Below the pieces are notes generated by a model. It worked only from the letters and a program-made list of their open reading frames with translations, was not told the origin of the DNA and searched no databases. Of a DNA stretch of 64,000 nt, positions 16,955 to 25,700 are shown one piece after another (the first letter of the stretch is position 1; the number at the start of each line of letters is the position of its first letter). The DNA lies in assembly GCF_010994035.1 (NCBI RefSeq), contig NZ_WIXN01000019.1, forward strand, positions 26,802 to 90,801, in the 5' to 3' direction. Both the position numbers and the translations under genes were made by a program. Origin of the DNA: Virgibacillus aidingensis. GTDB lineage: Bacteria; Bacillota; Bacilli; Bacillales; Amphibacillaceae.

Positions 16955-17029
16955 ATGGAGATAAAAAATCAAAAAGCAAAAGAGTTTTTAAAGTTATTAC
17001 TTGAGATTGTAAGATTTATAACCAAATAG
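16955..17029 (+). CDS. 24-aa cationic amphipathic peptide, putative CRISPR-repressed toxin
   Basis: ATG with AAGAAGGGAG 10 bases upstream encodes a 24-residue peptide beginning M-E-I-K-N-Q-K-A-K-E-F-L and ending R-F-I-T-K. It has five lysines, one arginine and three glutamates (net about +3) and a leucine/isoleucine/phenylalanine-rich centre (L-K-L-L-L-E-I-V) that would form an amphipathic helix, like many small membrane-active toxins. It sits between cas3 and cas5c, directly downstream of the promoter that the guide RNA is predicted to target. I know no homologue; toxicity is inference from context and composition. It could instead be a short leader ORF of the cas operon. Confidence 0.6.
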   Translation: MEIKNQKAKEFLKLLLEIVRFITK

Positions 17030-17106
17030 CTGTACATCTCTTTAGTTAATTGAATTGGCCAAAGAGTATTCATACATATTACCCTTTTAAAGGAGGTGAA
17101 AAAAGC

Positions 17107-17811
17107 ATGAAGAACGAAATCCAATTCGAGGTTTTTGGGGACTATGCACTTTTTACAGATCCACTCACTAAAATTGGCGGTGAAAAACTTTCTTATAGTG
17201 TACCAACGTACCAGGCGATTAAGGGCATAACTGAATCAATCTACTGGAAGCCAAGCATCCTTTTTATTATCGACGAGCTTCGTGTGATGAAACCAATTCA
17301 AATGGAATCAAAAGGAATACGCCCTATTGAGTATGGTGGCGGCAACACACTTGCCAACTATACCTATTTAAAAGATGTCCATTATCAAGTAAGAGCACAT
17401 TTTGAGTTTAATATGAACCGTCCGGATATGGCTTTTGATCGTATTGAAGGAAAGCATTTCAGTATTATGCAACGTTCACTGAAAGCTGGCGGCAGAAGAG
17501 ATATTTTTTTAGGAACAAGAGAATGTCAGGGCTATGTGGAACCGTGTGAATTTGGAAGCGGAGAAGGTTATTATGATAACGAAAACTCAGAACATCATTT
17601 AGGAACAATGGTCCACGGATTTAATTATCCGGATGAAACCGGTCGAAATCAACTGGAAGTCAGGTTATGGCATCCAATCATGGATAAGGGATATATAAGT
17701 TTTCCTAGACCAGAAGAATGTGATATCACACGAATAATTAAAGAGATGGAGCCAAAAAAATTTAACGAAGACAATGTTGAATCAGCAGAAACACTTTCTC
17801 GTTATTTATAG
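17107..17811 (+). CDS. cas5c: Cas5c (Cas5d), type I-C crRNA endonuclease and Cascade subunit
   Basis: A 234-aa RAMP protein. In type I-C, which lacks Cas6, Cas5c cuts the repeat hairpin and stays on the 5' handle. Typical features: N-terminal [22 protein letters not shown], and the conserved R-E-C-Q-G-Y-V-E region. ATG 17107 is preceded by AAAGGAGGTG; the longer frame to 17050 begins with a non-ATG codon lacking a ribosome site. First gene of the run cas5c-cas8c-cas7c-cas4-cas1-cas2, with gaps of no more than 12 bp. A possible own promoter is TTGAAT-N17-TACATA upstream of 17107. Confidence 0.95.
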   Translation: MKNEIQFEVFGDYALFTDPLTKIGGEKLSYSVPTYQAIKGITESIYWKPSILFIIDELRVMKPIQMESKGIRPIEYGGGNTLANYTYLKDVHYQVRAHFEFNMNRPDMAFDRIEGKHFSIMQRSLKAGGRRDIFLGTRECQGYVEPCEFGSGEGYYDNENSEHHLGTMVHGFNYPDETGRNQLEVRLWHPIMDKGYISFPRPEECDITRIIKEMEPKKFNEDNVESAETLSRYL

Positions 17812-17823
17812 GAGGTGAATAAA

Positions 17824-19722
17824 ATGAGTTGGCTGCAGAATTTATATAAGACCTATGATGCAAATGAGGGTCAAGTTGGAAAAACAGTGAAGAAACCAAA
17901 CGGGCAGGAGTACACATTATTGCCTATTTCTCACACCACTCAAAATGCACATATAGAAGTGACAGTTGACGAAGAAGGAGAATTTATGAGGGCAATCGTA
18001 CTGGAAAAAGAGAGTACGATCATTCCTTCAACAGAGGAGTCTGCAAGTAGAGCTGGATCAAAAATTGCTCCATACCCCCTGCATGATAAATTGAGCTATG
18101 TTGCCGGAGATTTTGTGAAGTTTGGTGGAAAGGTAAAAAATCAAAATGATCTTCCTTTCGACGCCTACATACAGAACTTAAAGGAATGGGCTGAATCTCC
18201 ATATGCTACACCCAAATTAATAAATATTTACACGTATGTAAGTAAAGGAAGACTAATTGAAGATTTGGTTAATGACGATGTTCTCGTCTTGGATGATAAT
18301 AAGCAACTGATTAATAAATGGAATAAGAAGTATGAAGAAACACTGGGGGAAAAGCCTCCCATATTTTCCAGTGGAGCTACAGATCAGTTGAGTGTTTTTA
18401 TAAGATTTAATGTTTATTCACCTTCCTCTACAGCTGATGTTTGGAAAGATAAAAAAATGTATCAATCTTTTATTGACTTCTATAATGAGAAATTAGGAGA
18501 TGAAGATGTTGATTTCGTAACCGGTGAAATAGCCCCCAGTACAGAAAGACATGCGAATAAAATACGCCATGCCGCAGACAAGGCAAAATTAATTTCAGCT
18601 AACGATACCTCAGGTTTTACATTTCGAGGAAGATTTAAAACTAGTAAAGAAGCTGCAGGAATTAGTTTTGAAGTATCACAAAAAGCCCATAATGCTTTAA
18701 AATGGTTAATTCACCGGCAGGGAAAAACGATTGATAACCGTGTATTCCTGGTCTGGGGCATTGACCAAACAGATATAATTGACCCCAGTGACGATGCGTG
18801 GGACATAATGCAACATGTAGAACGGGAAATAGAGGAAGAACCAGATACAGACAAGCCCTTTGCAGAAGAGGTGAAAAAAGCAATAGATGGTTACCGAAGT
18901 GATCTAAATATGAATGCAGCAGTTAATATATTGGTACTTGATTCAGCAACTACGGGGAGAATGGCTGTGCTCTATTATCGGAACATGAATAAGGAGCTGT
19001 ATCTTGATCGTTTAAAGGATTGGCATGCACAGTGTGCTTGGGAGCATAGATATCGCAGGACTGAAGAGCAATTTGTTAAATTTTATGGTGCTCCAGCTAC
19101 GAGAGATGTAGCTTTCGCTGCATATGGACCTAGGGCAAGCGAAAAAATTGTTAAAGGATTAATGGAACGTATTCTACCTTCCATCATAGACGGACGACAT
19201 ATTCCCAAGGATATTATAAAAAGTATATTTCATCGAGCTTCTAATCCAGTGTCGATGGAACGGTGGGAATGGGAGAAAACACTTAGCATCGCTTGTGCAC
19301 TTATTCGGAAAACATATATTGAGAAAAAGGAGGTATGGGACGTGCCATTAGATAAAGACTCGACTGATCGCAGTTATTTGTTTGGCCGTTTGTTAGCGGT
19401 TGCAGATGTGCTTGAAAGGGGAGCGCTGGGAAAGGAAGAAACTAGGGCAACAAATGCTATACGTTATATGAATTCATTTTCAAAAAATCCAAGCAGAACC
19501 TGGAAAACCCTTCAAGAAAGCTTGCAGCCCTATCAAGCTAAATTAGGTACAAAAGCAACTTATCTATCAAAAATGATAGATGAAATTAGTGATCAATTTA
19601 ATATAGAGGATTTTAATAATAAGCCTTTATCAGAAAAGTATTTATTAGGATTTTATAGTCAACGTCGGGAACTGTATAAGAAAAAAGAATCAAATATTGA
19701 AAGTGAGGAGACAAACAAATGA
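17824..19722 (+). CDS. cas8c: Cas8c (Csd1), type I-C Cascade large subunit
   Basis: A 632-aa protein of the Csd1 family, the large subunit that recognises the PAM and recruits Cas3. N-terminal M-S-W-L-Q-N-L-Y-K-T-Y, the P-Y-P-L-H-D-K segment and the C-terminal G-R-L-L-A-V-A-D region (small-subunit-like fusion) are typical. Internal start in the C-terminal part could give Cas11c: a GTG at about 19341 with AAGGAGG upstream (bases 19327-19333) is well placed for this and deserves note. ATG 17824 has AGGAGG 8 bases before it; the end overlaps cas7c by 4 bases. Confidence 0.95.
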   Translation: MSWLQNLYKTYDANEGQVGKTVKKPNGQEYTLLPISHTTQNAHIEVTVDEEGEFMRAIVLEKESTIIPSTEESASRAGSKIAPYPLHDKLSYVAGDFVKFGGKVKNQNDLPFDAYIQNLKEWAESPYATPKLINIYTYVSKGRLIEDLVNDDVLVLDDNKQLINKWNKKYEETLGEKPPIFSSGATDQLSVFIRFNVYSPSSTADVWKDKKMYQSFIDFYNEKLGDEDVDFVTGEIAPSTERHANKIRHAADKAKLISANDTSGFTFRGRFKTSKEAAGISFEVSQKAHNALKWLIHRQGKTIDNRVFLVWGIDQTDIIDPSDDAWDIMQHVEREIEEEPDTDKPFAEEVKKAIDGYRSDLNMNAAVNILVLDSATTGRMAVLYYRNMNKELYLDRLKDWHAQCAWEHRYRRTEEQFVKFYGAPATRDVAFAAYGPRASEKIVKGLMERILPSIIDGRHIPKDIIKSIFHRASNPVSMERWEWEKTLSIACALIRKTYIEKKEVWDVPLDKDSTDRSYLFGRLLAVADVLERGALGKEETRATNAIRYMNSFSKNPSRTWKTLQESLQPYQAKLGTKATYLSKMIDEISDQFNIEDFNNKPLSEKYLLGFYSQRRELYKKKESNIESEETNK

Positions 19723-20576
19723 GTGTACTTGATCACAAAATTGATTTTGCAGTAGTTTTAACTGTTAATAAGGCTAATCCAAACGGTGATCCATTAAACG
19801 GAAATCGTCCACGTCAAAATTATGATGGACATGGGGAGATTTCTGACGTGGCGATTAAACGGAAAATTCGTAACCGTTTACAGGATATGGGAGAAGCTGT
19901 CTTTGTCCAATCTAATGATCGTAAAATAGATGAGTATAAGAGTTTAAAAGAAAGAGCGGAGTCGGATGAAACTTTAGCAAGAATGCTAAAGGATAAAAAA
20001 GCATCAGCCGATGATTTTGCTACTATTGCATGCGAGAAATGGATTGATGTCCGTGGCTTTGGGCAGGTGTTTGCATTTAAGGGATCTAACCTATCCGTGG
20101 GTGTCCGGGGACCTGTTTCTATTCAAACTGCAACTAGTATAGATCCAATAGACATTACGAGCTTACAGATTACTAAAAGTGTAAATTCCGTTACCAGTGA
20201 ATCTAGGAGTTCTGACACAATGGGAATGAAACATCGTGTAGATTTCGGTGTTTATGTATTTAAAGGAAGTATTAATACCCAATTAGCAGAAAAGACAGGT
20301 TTTACAAAAGACGATGCAGAAAAAATTAAGCAAGCGTTAATTACATTGTTTGAAAATGATAGTTCGTCAGCAAGACCTGATGGTAGCATGGAGGTTCATA
20401 AAGTATATTGGTGGGAACATACTTCCAAGCTTGGACAATATTCTTCTGCAAAAGTACATCGCTCTTTACAGATAGAAGCTAAAAATGATGCACCTAAAGC
20501 TTTTGACAAAGAAAATTATGCTGTAGAGCTACAAGAATTGGATGGACTAGCGGTGGAAGTATTAGATGGTCAATAG
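19719..20576 (+). CDS. cas7c: Cas7c (Csd2), Cascade backbone subunit
   Basis: A 285-aa RAMP protein forming the helical filament on the spacer part of the crRNA; its thumb inserts every sixth base, which is flipped out. Typical N-terminus with V-N-K-A-N-P-N-G-D-P-L-N-G-N-R-P-R and the S-V-N-S-V-T-S-E motif. ATGA overlap with cas8c, and 11-base overlap with cas4, indicate coupled translation. Confidence 0.95.
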   Translation: MSVLDHKIDFAVVLTVNKANPNGDPLNGNRPRQNYDGHGEISDVAIKRKIRNRLQDMGEAVFVQSNDRKIDEYKSLKERAESDETLARMLKDKKASADDFATIACEKWIDVRGFGQVFAFKGSNLSVGVRGPVSIQTATSIDPIDITSLQITKSVNSVTSESRSSDTMGMKHRVDFGVYVFKGSINTQLAEKTGFTKDDAEKIKQALITLFENDSSSARPDGSMEVHKVYWWEHTSKLGQYSSAKVHRSLQIEAKNDAPKAFDKENYAVELQELDGLAVEVLDGQ

Positions 20577-21225
20577 TACAGAAGATAATTATTTAATGCT
20601 GTCAGGTCTTCAGCACTTTCAGTTTTGCCGTCGCCAGTGGGCATTGATTCATATTGAGCAACAGTGGGAAGAGAATGTAAAAACAATTGAAGGACAACAT
20701 TTGCATCAAAAAGCTGATCAGCCGTTCACCCGTGAAAAACGGGGGGAAAGGCTGATCGTGCGTGCAATGCCCATACAATCTCATCGATTAAAATTGAATG
20801 GGATTTGTGATGTGGTTGAATTTATTAAAAACCCCGATGGTATAGAATTAGCAGAAGTGGAAGGTTCCTATTTAGCCTATCCTGTTGAATACAAGCGGGG
20901 GAAGCCCAAGAAAGGTGATGAAGATGTAGTTCAGTTAGTAGCTCAGGCAATGTGTTTGGAAGAAATGCTACTTTGTGATGTTGATACAGGATATCTCTTT
21001 TATAATGAAATCAGACATCGTATTGAAGTTCCAATCACTGCAGAATTAAGAAATAAAGTAATTGAAATGGCGAAGGAAATGCATCATTACTATGAAAACC
21101 GTTATACTCCCAAAGTAAAAACAGGACCACACTGCAAAAGTTGTTCTTTGCAGGAGGTTTGTTTACCCAGACTTATGAATAAGCGTACAGTGAAAAGTTA
21201 TATTGAAAGGAAGTTGAACGAGTGA
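20566..21225 (+). CDS. cas4: Cas4, RecB-family adaptation nuclease
   Basis: A 219-aa iron-sulfur exonuclease that trims prespacers and defines the PAM side. Cysteine ligands: C21 (F-Q-F-C-R-R-Q-W) and C190, C193, C199 (H-C-K-S-C...E-V-C). RecB nuclease residues: D82 in G-I-C-D-V-V-E-F and Y-P-V-E-Y-K-R-G with K110. All ligands are intact. Begins inside the end of cas7c and ends inside the start of cas1. Confidence 0.95.
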   Translation: MVNSTEDNYLMLSGLQHFQFCRRQWALIHIEQQWEENVKTIEGQHLHQKADQPFTREKRGERLIVRAMPIQSHRLKLNGICDVVEFIKNPDGIELAEVEGSYLAYPVEYKRGKPKKGDEDVVQLVAQAMCLEEMLLCDVDTGYLFYNEIRHRIEVPITAELRNKVIEMAKEMHHYYENRYTPKVKTGPHCKSCSLQEVCLPRLMNKRTVKSYIERKLNE

Positions 21226-22253
21226 AAAAAATGTTAAATACATTATTTGTTACCCAACCAGATGTCTATTTATCATTAGATGGGGATAATATAGTGTTGA
21301 AAAAAGAAAAGAGTCAACTTGGAAGACTTCCTTTACATAACTTGGAGAGTATTGTTAGCTTTGGTTATACAGGTGCCAGCCCGGCATTAATGGGATATTG
21401 TGCTGACCGCAATATTTCAATCGCATTTTTGACGAAGAATGGAAGGTTTTTAGCCCGCGTTATTGGAGAAAGCCGAGGGAATGTCACACTGAGAAAAAAA
21501 CAATATCGTTTATCAGATGATGAAGTTGAATCAGCAAAAATCGCTCGGAATTTTATAATAGGAAAAGTTTATAATAATAAATGGATTTTGGAAAGAATGA
21601 CAAGAAATTATCCATTACGTATTGATGTAGAACAATTTAAGGATTTATCAAAACATCTTACTTCAATTCTCCAAGAAGTAAAAATATGTGAAGAACTTGA
21701 TAGTTTGCGTGGTTGGGAAGGACAGGCTGCAATTAGTTATAATAAAGTCTTTAATTCTATGATCTTGCAACAAAAAGATGATTTTCACTTCCATTTACGC
21801 TCCAGGAGACCACCAAAAGATAATGTAAATGCAATGCTGTCTTTTGCTTACACACTCCTTGCAAACGACACAGCAGCCGCTCTGGAAACCGTTGGGCTTG
21901 ATGCATATGTTGGTTTTATGCACAGAGATAGACCTGGACGTGCATCCCTAGCTCTTGATCTTATGGAAGAGCTAAGAGGAGTATTTGCGGATAAATTTGT
22001 TTTATCTCTTATAAACCGTAAGGAAATAACAAAGGACAGCTTTTTGAAAAAAGAAAACGAAGCAGTATTAATGACGGATGAAGCGAGAAAGACTTTCTTA
22101 AAAGCATGGCAAGTTAAAAAGCAGGAAAAGATTACCCATCCTTTTTTAGGGGAAAAAATAACTTGGGGGCTTATTCCATATGCTCAAGCATTATTACTGG
22201 CTCGATATTTACGAGGAGATTTAGACGAATATCCGCCTTTTTTATGGAAGTAG
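21222..22253 (+). CDS. cas1: Cas1 integrase (type I-C)
   Basis: A 343-aa integrase that inserts spacers at the leader. Catalytic metal residues are E166 (G-W-E-G-Q), H234 (G-F-M-H-R-D-R-P-G) and D246 (A-L-D-L-M-E-E), all present. GTG start with GGAAGTTGAACGA upstream, overlapping cas4 by 4 bases; nine bases separate it from cas2. Confidence 0.95.
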   Translation: MKKMLNTLFVTQPDVYLSLDGDNIVLKKEKSQLGRLPLHNLESIVSFGYTGASPALMGYCADRNISIAFLTKNGRFLARVIGESRGNVTLRKKQYRLSDDEVESAKIARNFIIGKVYNNKWILERMTRNYPLRIDVEQFKDLSKHLTSILQEVKICEELDSLRGWEGQAAISYNKVFNSMILQQKDDFHFHLRSRRPPKDNVNAMLSFAYTLLANDTAAALETVGLDAYVGFMHRDRPGRASLALDLMEELRGVFADKFVLSLINRKEITKDSFLKKENEAVLMTDEARKTFLKAWQVKKQEKITHPFLGEKITWGLIPYAQALLLARYLRGDLDEYPPFLWK

Positions 22254-22261
22254 GTGAATTG

Positions 22262-22552
22262 ATGCTTATTTTAATCACATATGATGTCAGTACATCGAGT
22301 GAAGGAGGAACAAAAAGGCTAAGAAAAGTTGCTAAAGCATGTCAAAATTATGGTCAACGGGTACAGAATTCTGTTTTTGAATGTATAGTAGATGCTACTC
22401 AATATGCAATATTAAAAATAGAATTAGAACAGCTTATTGATCAAAAAAAAGATAGCCTTCGCTTTTACAATTTAGGTAATAATCATAAAACGAAAGTAGA
22501 ACATTTTGGGGTAAAAGGTTCATTGGACCTAGAAGATCCGTTGTTTTTTTAG
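22262..22552 (+). CDS. cas2: Cas2 adaptation subunit
   Basis: A 96-aa ferredoxin-fold protein with N-terminal M-L-I-L-I-T-Y-D-V-S (D8). It bridges two Cas1 dimers. ATG 22262 follows GTAGGTGAATTG; the long upstream extension overlapping cas1 is not used. The CRISPR leader begins directly after. Confidence 0.94.
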   Translation: MLILITYDVSTSSEGGTKRLRKVAKACQNYGQRVQNSVFECIVDATQYAILKIELEQLIDQKKDSLRFYNLGNNHKTKVEHFGVKGSLDLEDPLFF

Positions 22553-22727
22553 ATATTGGTGCTAACCTCAAGCAAACATGAAATTAGTAGGGGGTTAGCA
22601 CTGAAAATAGCCTTTTATTTAGGTGAATAGTTGTATTTCAATATCCTTTAACCCCAGAAAGTGGTAATAATAAATCGGTTTTTAGATCTATTAAGTACAA
22701 GTGTTCCTGTTTTTTGCGAAATTCGCT
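22553..22727 (+). promoter_or_regulatory. CRISPR leader
   Basis: 175 AT-rich bp between cas2 and the first repeat. It contains GTGCTAACC (22559-22567) and GGTTAGCAC (22593-22601), an inverted pair enclosing AAGCAAACATGAAAT, the arrangement seen in type I-C leaders of Firmicutes. It should hold the array promoter and the Cas1-Cas2 docking site. Confidence 0.8.
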
Positions 22728-25700
22728 ATCGCACTCCTCGTGAGTGCGTGGATTGAAATAAAATTGTAGTACAACAAAATCACAAAACGAAAGATCGCAC
22801 TCCTCGTGAGTGCGTGGATTGAAATAAAAATACACCTTTAATTGATTTTCAGAATACGATCGCACTCCTCGTGAGTGCGTGGATTGAAATACTAACAGCC
22901 CAATTCCAATACTTAGAACGTGGTGATCGCACTCCTCGTGAGTGCGTGGATTGAAATCCAAGACAAACTATTATAAGCTAGGTTAGCAAATATCGCACTC
23001 CTCGTGAGTGCGTGGATTGAAATGATTAGAGCTACGTCTACATTAGGTAAAGACCATATCGCACTCCTCGTGAGTGCGTGGATTGAAATAGAAAAGATTT
23101 TACAATACAAAATTACCATTTTTATCGCACTCCTCGTGAGTGCGTGGATTGAAATTTTTTAGGTGATTTCTTTTCCTCTTTTGGTTTCTATCGCACTCCT
23201 CGTGAGTGCGTGGATTGAAATATCAATGCTTACATTAAAAATGTCTGACAGCTGAATCGCACTCCTCGTGAGTGCGTGGATTGAAATCGTTAAAACAACC
23301 ATTTTGGAACAGGAGTTTTCAGATCGCACTCCTCGTGAGTGCGTGGATTGAAATATATCTAAAAATGAGTACAGGAATTTCAATGCAACATCGCACTCCT
23401 CGTGAGTGCGTGGATTGAAATGGCAACTTCAAGGAATGGGTGAAAAACACGCCATATCGCACTCCTCGTGAGTGCGTGGATTGAAATAAAACGAAACTTT
23501 TTTGCAGCACTTTGCGATATTATCGCACTCCTCGTGAGTGCGTGGATTGAAATGAGTAGTTGCTGTTCCACCGTTTGAGTGGCGGTTAATCGCACTCCTC
23601 GTGAGTGCGTGGATTGAAATCCCGCTTGGTTGCCCTCGGCCTTGCTTGTGCTATTATCGCACTCCTCGTGAGTGCGTGGATTGAAATTATCCGAATATTG
23701 GGACGTTTGCGGAAATCAGAATCGCACTCCTCGTGAGTGCGTGGATTGAAATTTCTAAACACATTTTCAACCAATCCCTGCTTTCGAATCGCACTCCTCG
23801 TGAGTGCGTGGATTGAAATGATCGCCCCCGTATCTCTAGCGGATTGTAAGGAATCGCACTCCTCGTGAGTGCGTGGATTGAAATACCCGCGCTGTGGATA
23901 GCTAACTCTTCACCGGAATCGCACTCCTCGTGAGTGCGTGGATTGAAATATCCATGCGCGCAAATTGCATATCTTTGGCCACGTTATCGCACTCCTCGTG
24001 AGTGCGTGGATTGAAATCACATCGTCGGGTGGTGGTACATCGAGAAGTACAAATCGCACTCCTCGTGAGTGCGTGGATTGAAATCAAACTATCGCCCAAA
24101 GCATCAAATGCAGGTATTATCGCACTCCTCGTGAGTGCGTGGATTGAAATCCCGATCTCTTACATGTAACATAGGTTAAGTTATATCGCACTCCTCGTGA
24201 GTGCGTGGATTGAAATGGAAAGCTGATAGAGCCGCCACCACTACCACCCAATCGCACTCCTCGTGAGTGCGTGGATTGAAATAATTACGGTACCGAACGA
24301 CATGGATGGCGGACATATCGCACTCCTCGTGAGTGCGTGGATTGAAATCTCGACAATAGTCACGACCGGATGTCGTTGCTGTTATCGCACTCCTCGTGAG
24401 TGCGTGGATTGAAATTATCCGAATATTGGGACGTTTGCGGAAATCAGAAACATCGCACTCCTCGTGAGTGCGTGGATTGAAATTTCTTCCTCCCTGCCAC
24501 CGTACTCTAGGAAAGAGATCGCACTCCTCGTGAGTGCGTGGATTGAAATCATCAAATGCACCTGTTGATACAAAAAGAAAAATATCGCACTCCTCGTGAG
24601 TGCGTGGATTGAAATAAGGATTGAGAACTCACCCGAGAAGCAGTGACCATATCGCACTCCTCGTGAGTGCGTGGATTGAAATTTGCATAAGTCTGTACCA
24701 AGCTGTTATATTTTTATCGCACTCCTCGTGAGTGCGTGGATTGAAATTCGGATAACCGTGTTTACGTATTTTCGATATATATCGCACTCCTCGTGAGTGC
24801 GTGGATTGAAATAGTTTGAAAAAGAAAAAGGAAGGCAAACCACCGGATCGCACTCCTCGTGAGTGCGTGGATTGAAATTATTTTGAAAAATGCAGACAAC
24901 ATTACTTATGTATCGCACTCCTCGTGAGTGCGTGGATTGAAATCAAAATATCGGCCAATCTGTCTACTGCTTCATCATCGCACTCCTCGTGAGTGCGTGG
25001 ATTGAAATCACAATGAGGGTTACAGGGGGCAAACTATTAAGGATCGCACTCCTCGTGAGTGCGTGGATTGAAATTGCTGCCTCAGCATCTGCCCCGATAG
25101 AATACCAGGATCGCACTCCTCGTGAGTGCGTGGATTGAAATCATGGCGTTGACGATCCGCAAAAACTAAAATCTATATCGCACTCCTCGTGAGTGCGTGG
25201 ATTGAAATACCTACTATCATAATAACATCAAGAGTCGGCTTAAAAATCGCACTCCTCGTGAGTGCGTGGATTGAAATTAAACGGGTTGCTATTGTATTAA
25301 TGGCTGTTAAAATCGCACTCCTCGTGAGTGCGTGGATTGAAATTACATTAAATATAGATGCCCAACGGTAATTTGAATCGCACTCCTCGTGAGTGCGTGG
25401 ATTGAAATTGGAAGCTGTGAAGCCCTTAAATGCTGAACAAGGATCGCACTCCTCGTGAGTGCGTGGATTGAAATAAATAGGAACCGGGGCGACTGGTGAG
25501 AGTTTAGATCGCACTCCTCGTGAGTGCGTGGATTGAAATAGCCTGGAATCCTTCTTGCTTGTGTTTGTCGTATATCGCACTCCTCGTGAGTGCGTGGATT
25601 GAAATCATCTGGCGAATAGTAATAAGTGTCCAGCAGGATCATCGCACTCCTCGTGAGTGCGTGGATTGAAATTTTGAAAAAGCTGAAATCGGCAATAACT

